Below are positions 1-8,434 of a stretch of 64,000 nucleotides of DNA, in pieces (the first letter of the stretch is position 1; the number at the start of each line of letters is the position of its first letter). The DNA comes from Anaerolineae bacterium (GTDB taxonomy: Bacteria > Chloroflexota > Anaerolineae > Anaerolineales > Anaerolineaceae): assembly GCA_013178095.1 (NCBI GenBank), contig JABLXK010000004.1:186001-250000 (forward strand). Reading direction: 5' to 3'. The position numbers were made by a program, and so were the translations under genes. The notes under the pieces were generated by a model. It was given only the letters and a program-made list of their open reading frames with translations. It was not told the DNA's origin and ran no database searches.

Positions 1-77
1 GGGCATGTATAAGTTGCTTCGTGCGGTTGGTAGACTTTTCCGCACAAAGAACAGCGGTAGGTTTTGAATTTTTCCAT

Positions 78-94
78 GAGAGTATTTTACTCTC
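78..94. other. Small inverted repeat at the end of the ABC permease gene
   Basis: GAGAGTA and TACTCTC form a perfect 7-bp stem with a 3-base loop that overlaps the stop codon of the leftward permease gene. No long T-run follows on the minus strand, so it is at best a weak terminator or an mRNA 3'-end stabiliser. The rest of bases 1-86 shows no gene I can support. Confidence 0.4.
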
Positions 95-1079
95 TTTCGA
101 ATGGCACCCCCAACGAAGCCGGCGGCGGCTTGCGCAGGAAACGGATCAGGCGGTACACCGCCCCGCGCACACTCCGCGGCAGCATGGCGAGCATCTTGGT
201 TACCCATTCGGTATCGCCCACATTGACGAATAGCAGAGTCAGGATCATCAACGGGAAAGGCGCTACTTGCAGCACTTGCGAGGGTACGCTTGCCCATCTG
301 GATTGCAGCACCAGCCCCAGCCATTGCAGGAAAACAAATAGAACAGATCCGAAAGTCCCGCGCAGCGGGTTCCAACCGCCGAAGATGGTGATGGAAAGCA
401 CGATCCAGCCAATGCCGTCCAACCCGGTCATGGTTCCGTTCCAACCGGCTTTGACACACAACGAATACATCGGCCCGGCCAGCCCGATCAATCCGGCTCC
501 CAGGGCAGTATAGATATAGCGTTGGCGGTTGACGTCGATGCCGCGCGAGTATGCTGAAGTGGGCTGCTCGCCCACCCCGCGCAGGATCAATCCCTGGCGG
601 GTATGGAAGATCCAGTAATAACTGAATGTAATCAGAATATAACAAAAATACACCAGGATATTCTGCTGAAAAAACAGTTGGCCGATCACCGGTATATCTT
701 TCAAAACCGGTATGGGCAGGCTTTGCACGGTCGGGCCGGGGACAACCATGAAGGGCGTTCCCAGGAAGTAAGCCAGATCTCGGAAGAGCATCGACAAGAT
801 AAACCCAACCGCCACCTGTGATTGTTTTAAAGATATGCTGCTGAACGAAATCAGCAAACCGGCCGCCGCACCGGTCAGAAATCCGGCCAGCAAGCCTAAC
901 CACACCACCCCGGTCGTATAAGCAGTCGCAAATCCGACCATGGCCGTCAGCACGATCAAACCGTTGGCAGACAGATTGATCACGCCCGAACGTTCCGAGA
1001 AGGTCTCGCCGATCACTGCCACGGCTACCGGCGTGGCAGCCGCCACCACTCCCGCCATGCCCGTAATGAATTCATTCAT
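87..1079 (-). CDS. Nucleoside-type ABC transporter permease 2 (BPD_transp_2, YufQ/NupQ-like)
   Basis: This 330-residue polytopic membrane protein is one half of the channel of a BMP-type importer for nucleosides or purine-like solutes. It has about eight hydrophobic segments, a family-typical GERSGVINLSANG start region (here with FSE before it) near residues 28-40, and a conserved GRGID-like cytoplasmic loop that contacts the ATPase. It overlaps the preceding permease gene by 8 bp, so the two are translated together and the order lipoprotein, ATPase, permease 1, permease 2 is that of B. subtilis nupNOPQ. The basic C-terminal tail is somewhat longer than usual. The substrate is inferred from the neighbouring purine genes and has not been shown. 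Confidence 0.88.
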   Translation of the reverse strand: MNEFITGMAGVVAAATPVAVAVIGETFSERSGVINLSANGLIVLTAMVGFATAYTTGVVWLGLLAGFLTGAAAGLLISFSSISLKQSQVAVGFILSMLFRDLAYFLGTPFMVVPGPTVQSLPIPVLKDIPVIGQLFFQQNILVYFCYILITFSYYWIFHTRQGLILRGVGEQPTSAYSRGIDVNRQRYIYTALGAGLIGLAGPMYSLCVKAGWNGTMTGLDGIGWIVLSITIFGGWNPLRGTFGSVLFVFLQWLGLVLQSRWASVPSQVLQVAPFPLMILTLLFVNVGDTEWVTKMLAMLPRSVRGAVYRLIRFLRKPPPASLGVPFERE

Positions 1080-2130
1080 TGCTTGGTTTTTCCTCTTTTC
1101 TCTGCAATTTCTTCCTCACGCCCCCCATTATCAAAAAGAAAAACACCAGGGATGATTGCATCACGCCTGACAAGGTCGAATCCAGTTTCATCATGATTGG
1201 CAATTGAATACCGCCGATGTTCAAGGCGGCAAACAGCAGCGCCACCGGCACCGCCCAAATGATCTGGTAATCCACCAGCATGGCTACCAGCAATCCTAAA
1301 AAGCCGTATCCGGACGAGATGGATGGGATCAAGCGGTGGTAAACGCCCAATACTTGCACCGCTCCTGTCAGGCCGGCGAAAACGCCGCACAGGATAAAAG
1401 ACAACAGCATATATTTGGATGGGGAAATGCCCATTTGGATCGCGGCTCGGGTGTTTTTTCCGACAGCTTTCAAGCGCAATCCTACCACCGTGAATTTCAT
1501 CAGGATGAAGACCACCACAATTGAGATAATCGCCAGGGATAACGACCAGGGACTCAAGCGGAAACCCTGAAACATCGGCAGCCAGAGGGCAGCATCGAAG
1601 GGCGCGGTACCGCTCATCGAAGCCACCCCCGCCCTTTTCCAGGGGCCGAAAATCAACCATAATGACAAAGCAGTGGCAATGAAATTCAAACCCAACCCGG
1701 CGAAAATCTCACTCACGCCGCCGTAGAATTTCAGAGCACCGACCAGCAGCGCCCAAATCACCCCGCCGGCCACCCCCGCCAAAAAGCCGGCCAGGATGAT
1801 AACCGCAGGCGGCAGACCCGAATCCTGCAGCAATCGCAGCGCACCGGTGGTCATAATGGCCCCCAGCATGATCTGACCTTCTATTCCGATATTCATCAAT
1901 CCCGCCGTGAAAGCGATCACTAACCCGCAGGTGGTCAGAATCAAAGGCACCCAGGCAACAATCGTATCTGCGATTTTAATAGGCGTGGAAACCACCCCCA
2001 TGAAAATGTTGGCAAAAGCTTCCAGCGGATTGGCGCGTGCGACCAGCAGCACCAGCGAGGTGAAAAGCAGCGCGGCAGCAATACCTGAAATGCGGAAAAG
2101 GAAGTCGATAAGTCCACGATTTTTGTTCAT
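1072..2130 (-). CDS. Nucleoside-type ABC transporter permease 1 (BPD_transp_2, YufP/NupP-like)
   Basis: This 352-residue inner-membrane permease has a strongly hydrophobic first helix after a short basic N-terminus and the central FTAGLMNIGIEGQ-type motif seen in nucleoside ABC permeases. I chose the ATG at 2130 because it forms an ATGA overlap with the stop of the upstream ATPase gene and an AAAGGA sequence lies about 9 bases ahead; a TTG three codons upstream is possible but less likely. It pairs with the following permease as a heterodimer. What is seen is the family; the substrate (nucleoside or purine base) is inference from the operon. Confidence 0.88.
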   Translation of the reverse strand: MNKNRGLIDFLFRISGIAAALLFTSLVLLVARANPLEAFANIFMGVVSTPIKIADTIVAWVPLILTTCGLVIAFTAGLMNIGIEGQIMLGAIMTTGALRLLQDSGLPPAVIILAGFLAGVAGGVIWALLVGALKFYGGVSEIFAGLGLNFIATALSLWLIFGPWKRAGVASMSGTAPFDAALWLPMFQGFRLSPWSLSLAIISIVVVFILMKFTVVGLRLKAVGKNTRAAIQMGISPSKYMLLSFILCGVFAGLTGAVQVLGVYHRLIPSISSGYGFLGLLVAMLVDYQIIWAVPVALLFAALNIGGIQLPIMMKLDSTLSGVMQSSLVFFFLIMGGVRKKLQRKEEKPSNE

Positions 2131-3596
2131 TTCGGCCAATCCTTTCCCCCAATCATGCGCCCCAGTTTTTCTTCAGTCAAACCGGATGAAGGCAGCGGTT
2201 CCGAAATCCGCCCGGCGAAGAAAACCAGGATGCGGTCCGCGTAAAAGGTCAATTCGTCCAGGTCAGCCGACGAGAAAATGATCGAGGTGGCCGCCTGGCA
2301 GCGTTCGCGCAGGATCGACCAGATCCAGTTGGCGGATTCAATGTCCAGCCCGCGTGTCGGGTTTTCCAGCAGCAGCAAGCGCGCCGGGTCTTTTAGCAGG
2401 GAAAGCAGCAGCCGCTGCTGGTTGCCGCCTGAAAGCTCTTCGGAATTGGTGGCCGCCCGCCCTTTGATGTTGAAACGTTCAATGCGCGTTTCGGTTATCA
2501 TGCGGCTGTTTTTTCCATTGATAAACATTCTCTTCTCGCAATCCGAGAGAATATAATGTTCTTCCAGTGTCATGCCGGGCACCAGGCCTTCTTCCATTCT
2601 GGCTGAGGGAACGTAAAAAATTCCCCGTTTTTGGAATTCAAAGCAGTTTTTCCCGTTGATGTCCTCGCGGTCGATCTCGATACGCCCGCCGGTGGCTTGT
2701 TTCAGGCCTGCCAGGGTTTGCAGGAATTGGCGCTGACCGGAGCCTTCCATGCCGGCCAATCCGATCACCTCGCCGGCGTACAGGTCAAAATTCACATTCT
2801 CGATGCGGATACGGAAATCCTCTATGCTTAGATTTCTGACAGACATGCAAATATCCTGTGTGCCGGACTGTGAGGTGCGCGTGCGTGTGATTTGCCGGCC
2901 GAACATCAATTCGACCAGGTCATTCTCGTTGAAAGGCGCCTGGCGTTCCCCGATCAGGCAGCCCTTGCGCAGCACCACCGCACGGCTGCACAGTTCTTTT
3001 ACTTCTTCCAATTTATGCGAAACAAAAATGATGGTTTTATCCTGGCCGGCCAGTTTTTTCAGAGCCGCAAACAGTACTTCCTGCTGGGCAGCGCTGATGC
3101 CGGTGGTCGGTTCGTCCAGGATCAGCACCTCCACGCCCAGCCACAGCAGTCGGACAAGCTCCAATTGCTGGCGTTCGCCCACGGTCAGCTCGCCCACCGT
3201 GCCGTTCAGGTCGAAATGGAATCCCAAATCTTTCTGGATCGCGATTAATTGCTGCCAGTCGCTAGCGCTCTTCTTTACGCCTGTTCGGCTGTCCCAGATC
3301 TGCAAATCTTCGCGGATCGTCATGGACGGGAAGTCGTGCGGGTCCTGATGCAGCATGCCGATCCCCAGCCGCAGCGCGTCCGATGGGCTGTTCAATTCCT
3401 GTTCCAGGTGGTTAATGAGGATTTTCCCGCTGTCTTTGCAGATCAATCCCGAGAGTACCTTCATTAAGGTGCTTTTGCCCGCGCCGTTCTCTCCTAATAC
3501 CCCCAGGATTTGGCCGGGTTCGATGGTCAACGTGATGCCGTTGTTGGCATGCACGCTTCCGAAAAATTTATGAATTTCAATGAGTTCAATTAGCAT
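2127..3596 (-). CDS. Nucleoside-type ABC transporter ATP-binding protein, two ATPase domains (YufO/NupO-like)
   Basis: This 489-residue cytoplasmic protein powers the importer. Domain 1 has an intact Walker A (GENGAGKST, residues 35-43), an LTVGE signature and a Walker B LILDEPTTG. Domain 2 has the degenerate Walker A normal for this family (GMEGSGQRQ) and the signature LSGGNQQ, but its Walker B reads LLLENPTRGLD, so the usual DE pair is replaced by EN, which suggests that only one composite site hydrolyses ATP efficiently. The length is typical for fused sugar or nucleoside ATPases. The gene starts 62 bp after the lipoprotein gene, behind a strong hairpin terminator or attenuator. Confidence 0.9.
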   Translation of the reverse strand: MLIELIEIHKFFGSVHANNGITLTIEPGQILGVLGENGAGKSTLMKVLSGLICKDSGKILINHLEQELNSPSDALRLGIGMLHQDPHDFPSMTIREDLQIWDSRTGVKKSASDWQQLIAIQKDLGFHFDLNGTVGELTVGERQQLELVRLLWLGVEVLILDEPTTGISAAQQEVLFAALKKLAGQDKTIIFVSHKLEEVKELCSRAVVLRKGCLIGERQAPFNENDLVELMFGRQITRTRTSQSGTQDICMSVRNLSIEDFRIRIENVNFDLYAGEVIGLAGMEGSGQRQFLQTLAGLKQATGGRIEIDREDINGKNCFEFQKRGIFYVPSARMEEGLVPGMTLEEHYILSDCEKRMFINGKNSRMITETRIERFNIKGRAATNSEELSGGNQQRLLLSLLKDPARLLLLENPTRGLDIESANWIWSILRERCQAATSIIFSSADLDELTFYADRILVFFAGRISEPLPSSGLTEEKLGRMIGGKDWPK

Positions 3597-3603
3597 GATG
3601 CAT

Positions 3604-3642
3604 AAAAAAATTGGGGGAAGGACCGCCCAGGTATCCTTCCCC
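3604..3642 (-). terminator. Intra-operon terminator/attenuator between lipoprotein and ATPase genes
   Basis: On the minus strand GGGGAAGGA and TCCTTCCCC form a perfect 9-bp stem with an 11-base loop, followed within two bases by a run of seven T. It lies between the binding-protein gene and the ATPase gene, a position where partial termination commonly gives more binding protein than membrane complex. Confidence 0.75.
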
Positions 3643-3658
3643 GCAATATTGATCGAGT

Positions 3659-4942
3659 TTATTCAGCCGCTGAGCTGAGGCCCTTCATGCCTTCCAGCAA
3701 TTGGGGCAGGTACCAAACCTGGTAATCGCTGGCAACCTCGCCATCCGCCAGATATGCGCTGCCGTCCTGCAGGTTCAGCGGGCCGGTCCACAGGTTCAGA
3801 CCGCCGGCCAATTCGGCGATGAATTCGTCCAACTTGGCAGCGTTATCCGCGCTCAGCGCGTCGCCCTTGACGAAACCGACTGCCGAGGTGTCAAGATTAT
3901 TGATATCACTCCAATCGGGGCCGTTCCATGACCAGCCATTGGTCCAACTGCCGTCGATGGCTTGCTGGATGGCAGCTTTATAAGCCGGACCCCAGTTGAA
4001 ATAGGGCACGCCCAGGCAGACTTCGGGAGCCTGCTCGCAAGCGCCCATGTAATCGTAGGGGATGGCAAAAACATTCTGGCCGCCATCCGCGAACTTCTTG
4101 GCTTCCACCAATGCTTCGGTGGTGTCGATGCCCGAGATGACTACATCGTAGCCGCTGTTGAAGAAATCGTCGGTAACCTGCGAAGGATCGGAGGTGAAGC
4201 CGGGAATGTTGAACCAGAAACCGATCCAGTTGACCTCAAAGGTCAGGTCGGCCGGGTCTTTGGCTGCGTATTTCTCCCAGCAGTATTTGGCGCCTAAATA
4301 GGCCGCGGAAGTCAGGCGGCGGGTTTCGTCGTTGATCAACGGGCCGAGGTAGCCAATTTTACCGGTCTCGGAAGTCAGGGCAGCCGCGCAGCCGGCAATC
4401 ATCTTGCCGTATTCCATGCGCCCCATCGGGTTCTGCATGTTGGCAAATTCCTGGTAGTTGGCGCCTTCCGCCCACTGCGTATCGCCGGTGGAGAAGATGA
4501 CGTAAATTTCCGGATGCGCCGCGGCAAATTCAATCGCGCTGTCTTTCATATCATCCGAATTGAAGATCACCAGTTTGGCTCCCTGGGCAACCAGTTCTTC
4601 CGCCAATTGGGCGGCGGTGGTGCCCGGGCGGTCAGACGAATTGACCTTATCGATGTAGATCATCTTCGTGCCGGGGATCTGTTCTTCCACGTACAAACCA
4701 GCGTCATAATGCGCCTGATCCCAACCCTTGTTGTTGTACACGCCCACCATTAGAATACCGAATGTGAATTCTTCGGGGGCAGCAGCTTCCTCTGCCGGAG
4801 CTGCTTCTTCCGCTGCAGGTTCCGCCGCTGCTTCTTCAGCGGGGGCTGGTTCCGCGGCTGCGGCAGCCGGTGCACAGGCAGCCAGCAGTAGCGCGAAAAC
4901 CATCAGGGGAAGTACTACTTTGAAAAACTTTCTGATGCTCAT
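3659..4942 (-). CDS. BMP-family substrate-binding lipoprotein (nucleoside importer)
   Basis: This 427-residue protein has a signal peptide with lipobox LLAAC (Cys at about residue 23), then a 35-residue Ala/Pro/Glu-rich linker, then a BMP (basic membrane protein, PnrA/Med type) fold beginning FTFGILMVGVYNNKGWDQ. BMP proteins bind nucleosides or related purines outside the membrane and hand them to the permeases encoded just downstream. Start at 4942 is set by GGAGGAG six bases ahead. It is the first gene of its own transcription unit: a TTGACA/TACAAT promoter lies at 5020-5047 and two palindromes at 5086-5120. The linker is typical of Chloroflexota lipoproteins. Confidence 0.9.
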   Translation of the reverse strand: MSIRKFFKVVLPLMVFALLLAACAPAAAAAEPAPAEEAAAEPAAEEAAPAEEAAAPEEFTFGILMVGVYNNKGWDQAHYDAGLYVEEQIPGTKMIYIDKVNSSDRPGTTAAQLAEELVAQGAKLVIFNSDDMKDSAIEFAAAHPEIYVIFSTGDTQWAEGANYQEFANMQNPMGRMEYGKMIAGCAAALTSETGKIGYLGPLINDETRRLTSAAYLGAKYCWEKYAAKDPADLTFEVNWIGFWFNIPGFTSDPSQVTDDFFNSGYDVVISGIDTTEALVEAKKFADGGQNVFAIPYDYMGACEQAPEVCLGVPYFNWGPAYKAAIQQAIDGSWTNGWSWNGPDWSDINNLDTSAVGFVKGDALSADNAAKLDEFIAELAGGLNLWTGPLNLQDGSAYLADGEVASDYQVWYLPQLLEGMKGLSSAAE

Positions 4943-5019
4943 ATTTCTCCTCCATTTAAATTTATGACAGATACACAGAGCAGTTTTTCCTGGCGTTTAA
5001 CATAAAAACGCTCCACTTA

Positions 5020-5047
5020 ATTGTAGAGCAATTGCTTGCTCTGTCAA
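5020..5047 (-). promoter_or_regulatory. Predicted sigma-A-type promoter of the BMP lipoprotein gene
   Basis: On the minus strand TTGACA (5042-5047) and TACAAT (5020-5025) are separated by 16 bases, and the spacer contains the inverted repeat AGAGCAA-GCAA-TTGCTCT. The near-palindrome TTGTAGAGCAA (plus strand, 5021-5031) covers the -10 element and is one base away from the TTGTnnnACAA pattern of the upstream operator candidates. Confidence 0.6.
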
Positions 5048-5085
5048 CAGCGGAGCATTTTATTAGATTTTGCAATTTTAATCTA

Positions 5086-5120
5086 TTGTATAGACAATTT
5101 TTAAGTTTATTGTCCAACAA
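5086..5120. promoter_or_regulatory. Two candidate GntR operators upstream of the importer genes
   Basis: TTGTATAGACAA (5086-5097) and TTGTCCAACAA (5110-5120) are palindromes in the 185-bp gap between the carbamate kinase stop and the lipoprotein start. The first, read on the minus strand, contains GTCTATAC and fits the published HutC-subfamily pattern GTMTAKAC; the second is 10/11 identical to the palindrome in front of the deaminase gene at 10596-10606. The regulator encoded at 8435-9169 has a UTRA (HutC-type) effector domain. Binding itself is inference. Confidence 0.55.
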
Positions 5121-5127
5121 CTCCTGA

Positions 5128-6081
5128 TTAATCGGGAACGATCCAGGTTCCGGTTTCGCCTTTTAACGCGCGGCCGATGTTTTCGGGATTGGTGATCAAG
5201 GCTTGTTTACCGCCGGCTTCCAGGAACCAGATGATAGCTTGCATTTTGGGCGCCATCGATCCCTTGGCGAAGTGCGTACCTTCCGCCAGGTAGGCTTTTG
5301 CTTCCGAGAGCGTCATGCGATCGACCCATTTCTGGTCAGGTTTACCAAAATTCAAGGCCACCTTTTCCACCGCGGTGGAAATCAAGAACAGGTCGGCCTT
5401 GATGGCACGCGCCAGCAGCGAGCTGGCGTAGTCCTTGTCGATCACGGCCGCCACACCCTTCAACGCGTCGTTCTCGCGGATCACGGGAATGCCGCCGCCG
5501 CCCACCGTCACCACGATGTGGCCGGCTTTGATCAGTTCCAGCACCGAGGGCAGCTCGATCACTTCCTGCGGGATGGGCGAAGCCACCACCCGCCGCCAGC
5601 CGCGCCCGGCGTCTTCCACCACCTTCCAGCCCAGTTCAGCGGCGCGTTTCCTGGCTTCAGCCTCGTCCATGAACCCACCGATCGGTTTGCTGGGGTTTTG
5701 GAATGCTTTGTCCTCCGCGTCCACCCGCACCTGCGTGATGATGGTGGAAACGGGTTTGGCAATGCCGCGTTTGCGCAGTTCGTTCTGCAGGGTCTGCTGC
5801 AAAGCGTAACCGATCGCGCCCTGCGTGTCGGCGCCGCATGCATCCAGCGGGACTTCGTGCATGCCTTCCGCCTTATGCGCGATCTCCGAACGGCGCAGGA
5901 TGAAACCCACCTGCGGGCCGTTGCCGTGGCCGATGGCCACGTTCCAGCCGGCTTCGATCATATCGGCAATATGGAAAGTCGTTTCCTTGGCTGCCAGATA
6001 TTGGTCTTCGACTGAAACTTTGCTGTTATCCTTGATTAAAGAATTGCCACCGATGGCTACAACCGCAACTTGGTTCGTCAT
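5128..6081 (-). CDS. arcC: Carbamate kinase
   Basis: This 317-residue cytoplasmic enzyme belongs to the amino acid kinase family and converts carbamoyl phosphate plus ADP to ATP, CO2 and ammonia. It begins with the family motif VVAIGGNSLI, followed by GHGNGPQVG (near residue 53) and the nucleotide-site region VTVGGGGIPV and AVIDKDYASS typical of ArcC. Start at 6081 is supported by an AGGAG about 6 bases upstream. It lies 13 bp after the YgeW-type carbamoyltransferase gene, so carbamoyl phosphate made by that enzyme would be cashed in here for ATP. In anaerobic purine degraders ArcC is a usual partner of YgeW; an arginine deiminase role is less likely because arcA is absent. Confidence 0.93.
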   Translation of the reverse strand: MTNQVAVVAIGGNSLIKDNSKVSVEDQYLAAKETTFHIADMIEAGWNVAIGHGNGPQVGFILRRSEIAHKAEGMHEVPLDACGADTQGAIGYALQQTLQNELRKRGIAKPVSTIITQVRVDAEDKAFQNPSKPIGGFMDEAEARKRAAELGWKVVEDAGRGWRRVVASPIPQEVIELPSVLELIKAGHIVVTVGGGGIPVIRENDALKGVAAVIDKDYASSLLARAIKADLFLISTAVEKVALNFGKPDQKWVDRMTLSEAKAYLAEGTHFAKGSMAPKMQAIIWFLEAGGKQALITNPENIGRALKGETGTWIVPD

Positions 6082-6094
6082 ATATCTCCTGTTA

Positions 6095-7072
6095 TTACAT
6101 GGTCAACGCCATGACGGCTTTCTGCGCATGCAAGCGGTTTTCAGCTTGGTCGTACACCACAGAATTAGGGCCGTCGATAACGCCATCCGTTACTTCGATA
6201 TTTCGATCTGCAGGCAGGGGATGCATATAGATGGCATCTTCCTTGGCCAGCTTCATGCGTTTCTCGTTGGTGATCCAGCTCGAATATTTCTTGGTGATCG
6301 CTTCGCCTTCCTTGGCGTCCGTGGTGTGCACCAGCGGTCCCCAGGATTTGGCGTAAACAATGTCGGCATCCTTGAATGCCTCATCCATATCTTCCACTAC
6401 ATCGAAAGCCACTCCGGCTTTCTTGGCTTCCGCCTGAGCCATGTCCATGATCTCGGGCATCAGTTTGAATTCCGGCGGGCGCGCCAGCACCACGTCGCAG
6501 CCGAAGCGCGGCATCTGCACGATCAGCGATTGCGGCACGGAAATGGGTTTGGAATAGGATTCCGCATACGCCCAGGATACCACCATTTTCTTCTTGCGCA
6601 GGTCGCGGCCTTTCTTTTCCCAGATGGTCATCAGGTCGGCCAGGCACTGAAATGGGTGGTAGATGTCGCACTGCATGTTCAGGATCGGCACGCGCGAGTA
6701 TTTGGCCACGTCGTTCAGGTACTGGTTGCCCACACCCCAGTCGCAGTGGCGGATGGCGATGCCGTCGAAGTAGCGCCCGAAGATCTCGCCGATCTCCTTG
6801 GGGGTGTCGCCGTGCGCGATCTGGGTGGTCTTGCTCTCGATGAACGCGCCGTGCCCGCCCAGTTGGGCGATGCCGGCTTCGAACGAGCCGCGCGTGCGCG
6901 TGGAACTGAAGAAGAACAGCATGGCCAGTACCTTGTCGCGCAGGTAGGCGTGCGGTTCATTCAGCGCGCGCTTGCGCTTCAGGTCGAAGGCCACGTCCAT
7001 CACGGTTTCGACTTCTTCTTTGGAGAAGTCCAGGTCGCCGATCAGGTCGCGCCCGTGTAAAAATGTTTGCAT
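6095..7072 (-). CDS. ygeW: YgeW-type (knotted) carbamoyltransferase
   Basis: This 325-residue enzyme is in the aspartate/ornithine carbamoyltransferase superfamily. It carries the carbamoyl-phosphate motif SSTRTRGS (near residue 56), the block LNMQCDIYHPFQCLADL and SWAYAESYSKPISVP, which match E. coli YgeW rather than classical ArgF or PyrB, and MHPLPADR near the C-terminus. E. coli YgeW is about 396 residues, so this is a shorter version. AAGGAGG precedes the ATG at 7072. YgeW genes sit in urate and purine fermentation clusters and are thought to release carbamoyl phosphate for carbamate kinase, which is the next gene. Its true substrate is not settled; an ornithine, acetylornithine or oxamate activity cannot be excluded from sequence. 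Confidence 0.82.
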   Translation of the reverse strand: MQTFLHGRDLIGDLDFSKEEVETVMDVAFDLKRKRALNEPHAYLRDKVLAMLFFFSSTRTRGSFEAGIAQLGGHGAFIESKTTQIAHGDTPKEIGEIFGRYFDGIAIRHCDWGVGNQYLNDVAKYSRVPILNMQCDIYHPFQCLADLMTIWEKKGRDLRKKKMVVSWAYAESYSKPISVPQSLIVQMPRFGCDVVLARPPEFKLMPEIMDMAQAEAKKAGVAFDVVEDMDEAFKDADIVYAKSWGPLVHTTDAKEGEAITKKYSSWITNEKRMKLAKEDAIYMHPLPADRNIEVTDGVIDGPNSVVYDQAENRLHAQKAVMALTM

Positions 7073-7098
7073 AACAGCCTCCTTTTATTCTTTCGCAG

Positions 7099-7437
7099 GG
7101 CGGGAATCCCTTCCCGCCGTGCCTCTGGTTTTGTTAATTTTCCGTAGGGCGGGATTCCAATCCCGCCGTTTCATTATCTGTCTTCGCGAGGCCGATCCCT
7201 GAGCTAGTCGAAGGGCCGGCCGTGGCGATCTTCGTAGTCCACTGCATGAGCAGTGGACGGAGATACTTCTTCCGAGACAGCGTCAAGCTGTTATCGGAAG
7301 AAGCACGATTGCGTTGGGTGGGATTTACATCCCGCCGTGTCTCTTATTTTGTTAATTTTCCGTTGGGCGGGAATCCACCTGTACTCAGTATTTTTGAGTA
7401 TTCCCGCCGCTTTATTCGGCGCGTATAGAAACGCCCC
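7099..7437. repeat. Cluster of six or more palindromic repeats in the ygeW upstream gap
   Basis: The 378-bp gap 7073-7450 has no gene but holds hairpins: GGCGGGAA/TTCCCGCC (7099-7118), GTAG plus GGCGGGATT/AATCCCGCC (7144-7167), a two-hairpin element (7234-7303), GGTGGGAT/ATCCCGCC (7317-7336, with a G.T pair), a nested hairpin GGCGGGAA/TTCCCGCC enclosing TACTCA/TGAGTA (7366-7408) and GGCGCGT/ACGCCCC (7418-7437). A copy of TCCCTGAGCTAGTCGAAGGG-type sequence lies at about 7190-7215. The flank TTTTGTTAATTTTCCGT occurs twice (about 7129 and 7347), so part of the gap arose by duplication. Related copies occur at 10.7-11.2, 16.2-17 and 24.5 kb. Confidence 0.85.
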
Positions 7438-7450
7438 TGCGTAAATCGTT

Positions 7451-8404
7451 CTACTCCATCGCGCCCAAAACCAGCGACAGCAGCGCCATGCGCATCACCA
7501 CGCCGTTGAAGGCCTCTTCCCAATAACGGGCGTGGCGCGTGCTGTCCACGTCCGCCGGAAGCTCGTCCATGCGCGGCAGAGAGTGCAAAATGATGGCGTC
7601 GCTCTTGGCTTTCTCGGCCAGCAGCTTGCGCGTCACCTGGTAATTGGCGGGGGTCAGGCCCTTGTCCGCGCTGGCTTCCTGGCGCGCCTTGGTGTAATCG
7701 GGCTGCACCACCGGCTCCATGTAAATCACATCCGCCTGGTCGATGACGTCCGCCACGTGGTCGGCCTCAGTGAAGCGCAGGTTGTAAGCTTCCAGTTCCT
7801 TCTTGAATTCGGGCGTCAGGGACATTTCGGGCGGGGCCACGTAAATGACCTGCGCATCGAATTGGGTCAGCGCGTATGAAATGGAATGCATGGTGCGCAT
7901 GCGCATGTCGCCGATGCACAGGAAGGTCAGCCCGTCGATGGTGCCCATCTCATTGAGCACGGTATACAGGTCGGTCAGCACCTGGGTGGGGTGTTCCCCC
8001 CAGCCGTCGCCTGCGTTGATCACCGGCACGCTCGAGAACCTGGCCGCTTCGGCCGGGGCGCCCTGCTGGAAGTGGCGCATGACGATCACGTCGCCGTAGT
8101 ATTCCAGCATGTGCACGGTATCCTTGATGGATTCCTGGTACCAGTCGCCGGCGCGCGTCATCTTGGCGTCCGAGAAACCGGTCACGTGCCCACCCAGGCG
8201 ATGCATGGCGGCTTCGTGCGCCAGACGGGTGCGAGTGGAAGGCTGGTAGAAAGCCGTCACCAGCGTCTTGTCGGCCAGGATGTCCGAATTGCGGCGCTCG
8301 CGCGCGATCGGCTCCAGCTCACTGGCCACCTCGAATACGCGGAAGAACTCCGCGCGCTCAAAATCCTTGAGCGAAAGAATGTCACGTCCTAAGAAACTGC
8401 GCAT
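7451..8404 (-). CDS. Aspartate-carbamoyltransferase-like enzyme
   Basis: This 317-residue protein has the transcarbamylase carbamoyl-phosphate motif PSTRTR (near residue 55), the block GDGWGEHPTQVLTDLYT that is characteristic of PyrB/ArgF, and a C-terminus HSLPRMDELPADVD closest to aspartate carbamoyltransferase (PyrB HPLPRvdEI). It could be the pyrimidine enzyme PyrB, but no other pyrimidine gene is near and it lies between the GntR regulator (30 bp away) and the YgeW gene in a purine locus. A dedicated role with the catabolic carbamoyl group, for example an oxamate or ureido-acid transcarbamylase, is therefore possible. GGAGG precedes the ATG at 8404. The family is certain, the substrate is not. 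Confidence 0.8.
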   Translation of the reverse strand: MRSFLGRDILSLKDFERAEFFRVFEVASELEPIARERRNSDILADKTLVTAFYQPSTRTRLAHEAAMHRLGGHVTGFSDAKMTRAGDWYQESIKDTVHMLEYYGDVIVMRHFQQGAPAEAARFSSVPVINAGDGWGEHPTQVLTDLYTVLNEMGTIDGLTFLCIGDMRMRTMHSISYALTQFDAQVIYVAPPEMSLTPEFKKELEAYNLRFTEADHVADVIDQADVIYMEPVVQPDYTKARQEASADKGLTPANYQVTRKLLAEKAKSDAIILHSLPRMDELPADVDSTRHARYWEEAFNGVVMRMALLSLVLGAME

Positions 8405-8434
8405 TTGAAAAACCTCCGGAAATTAAAATGAATT

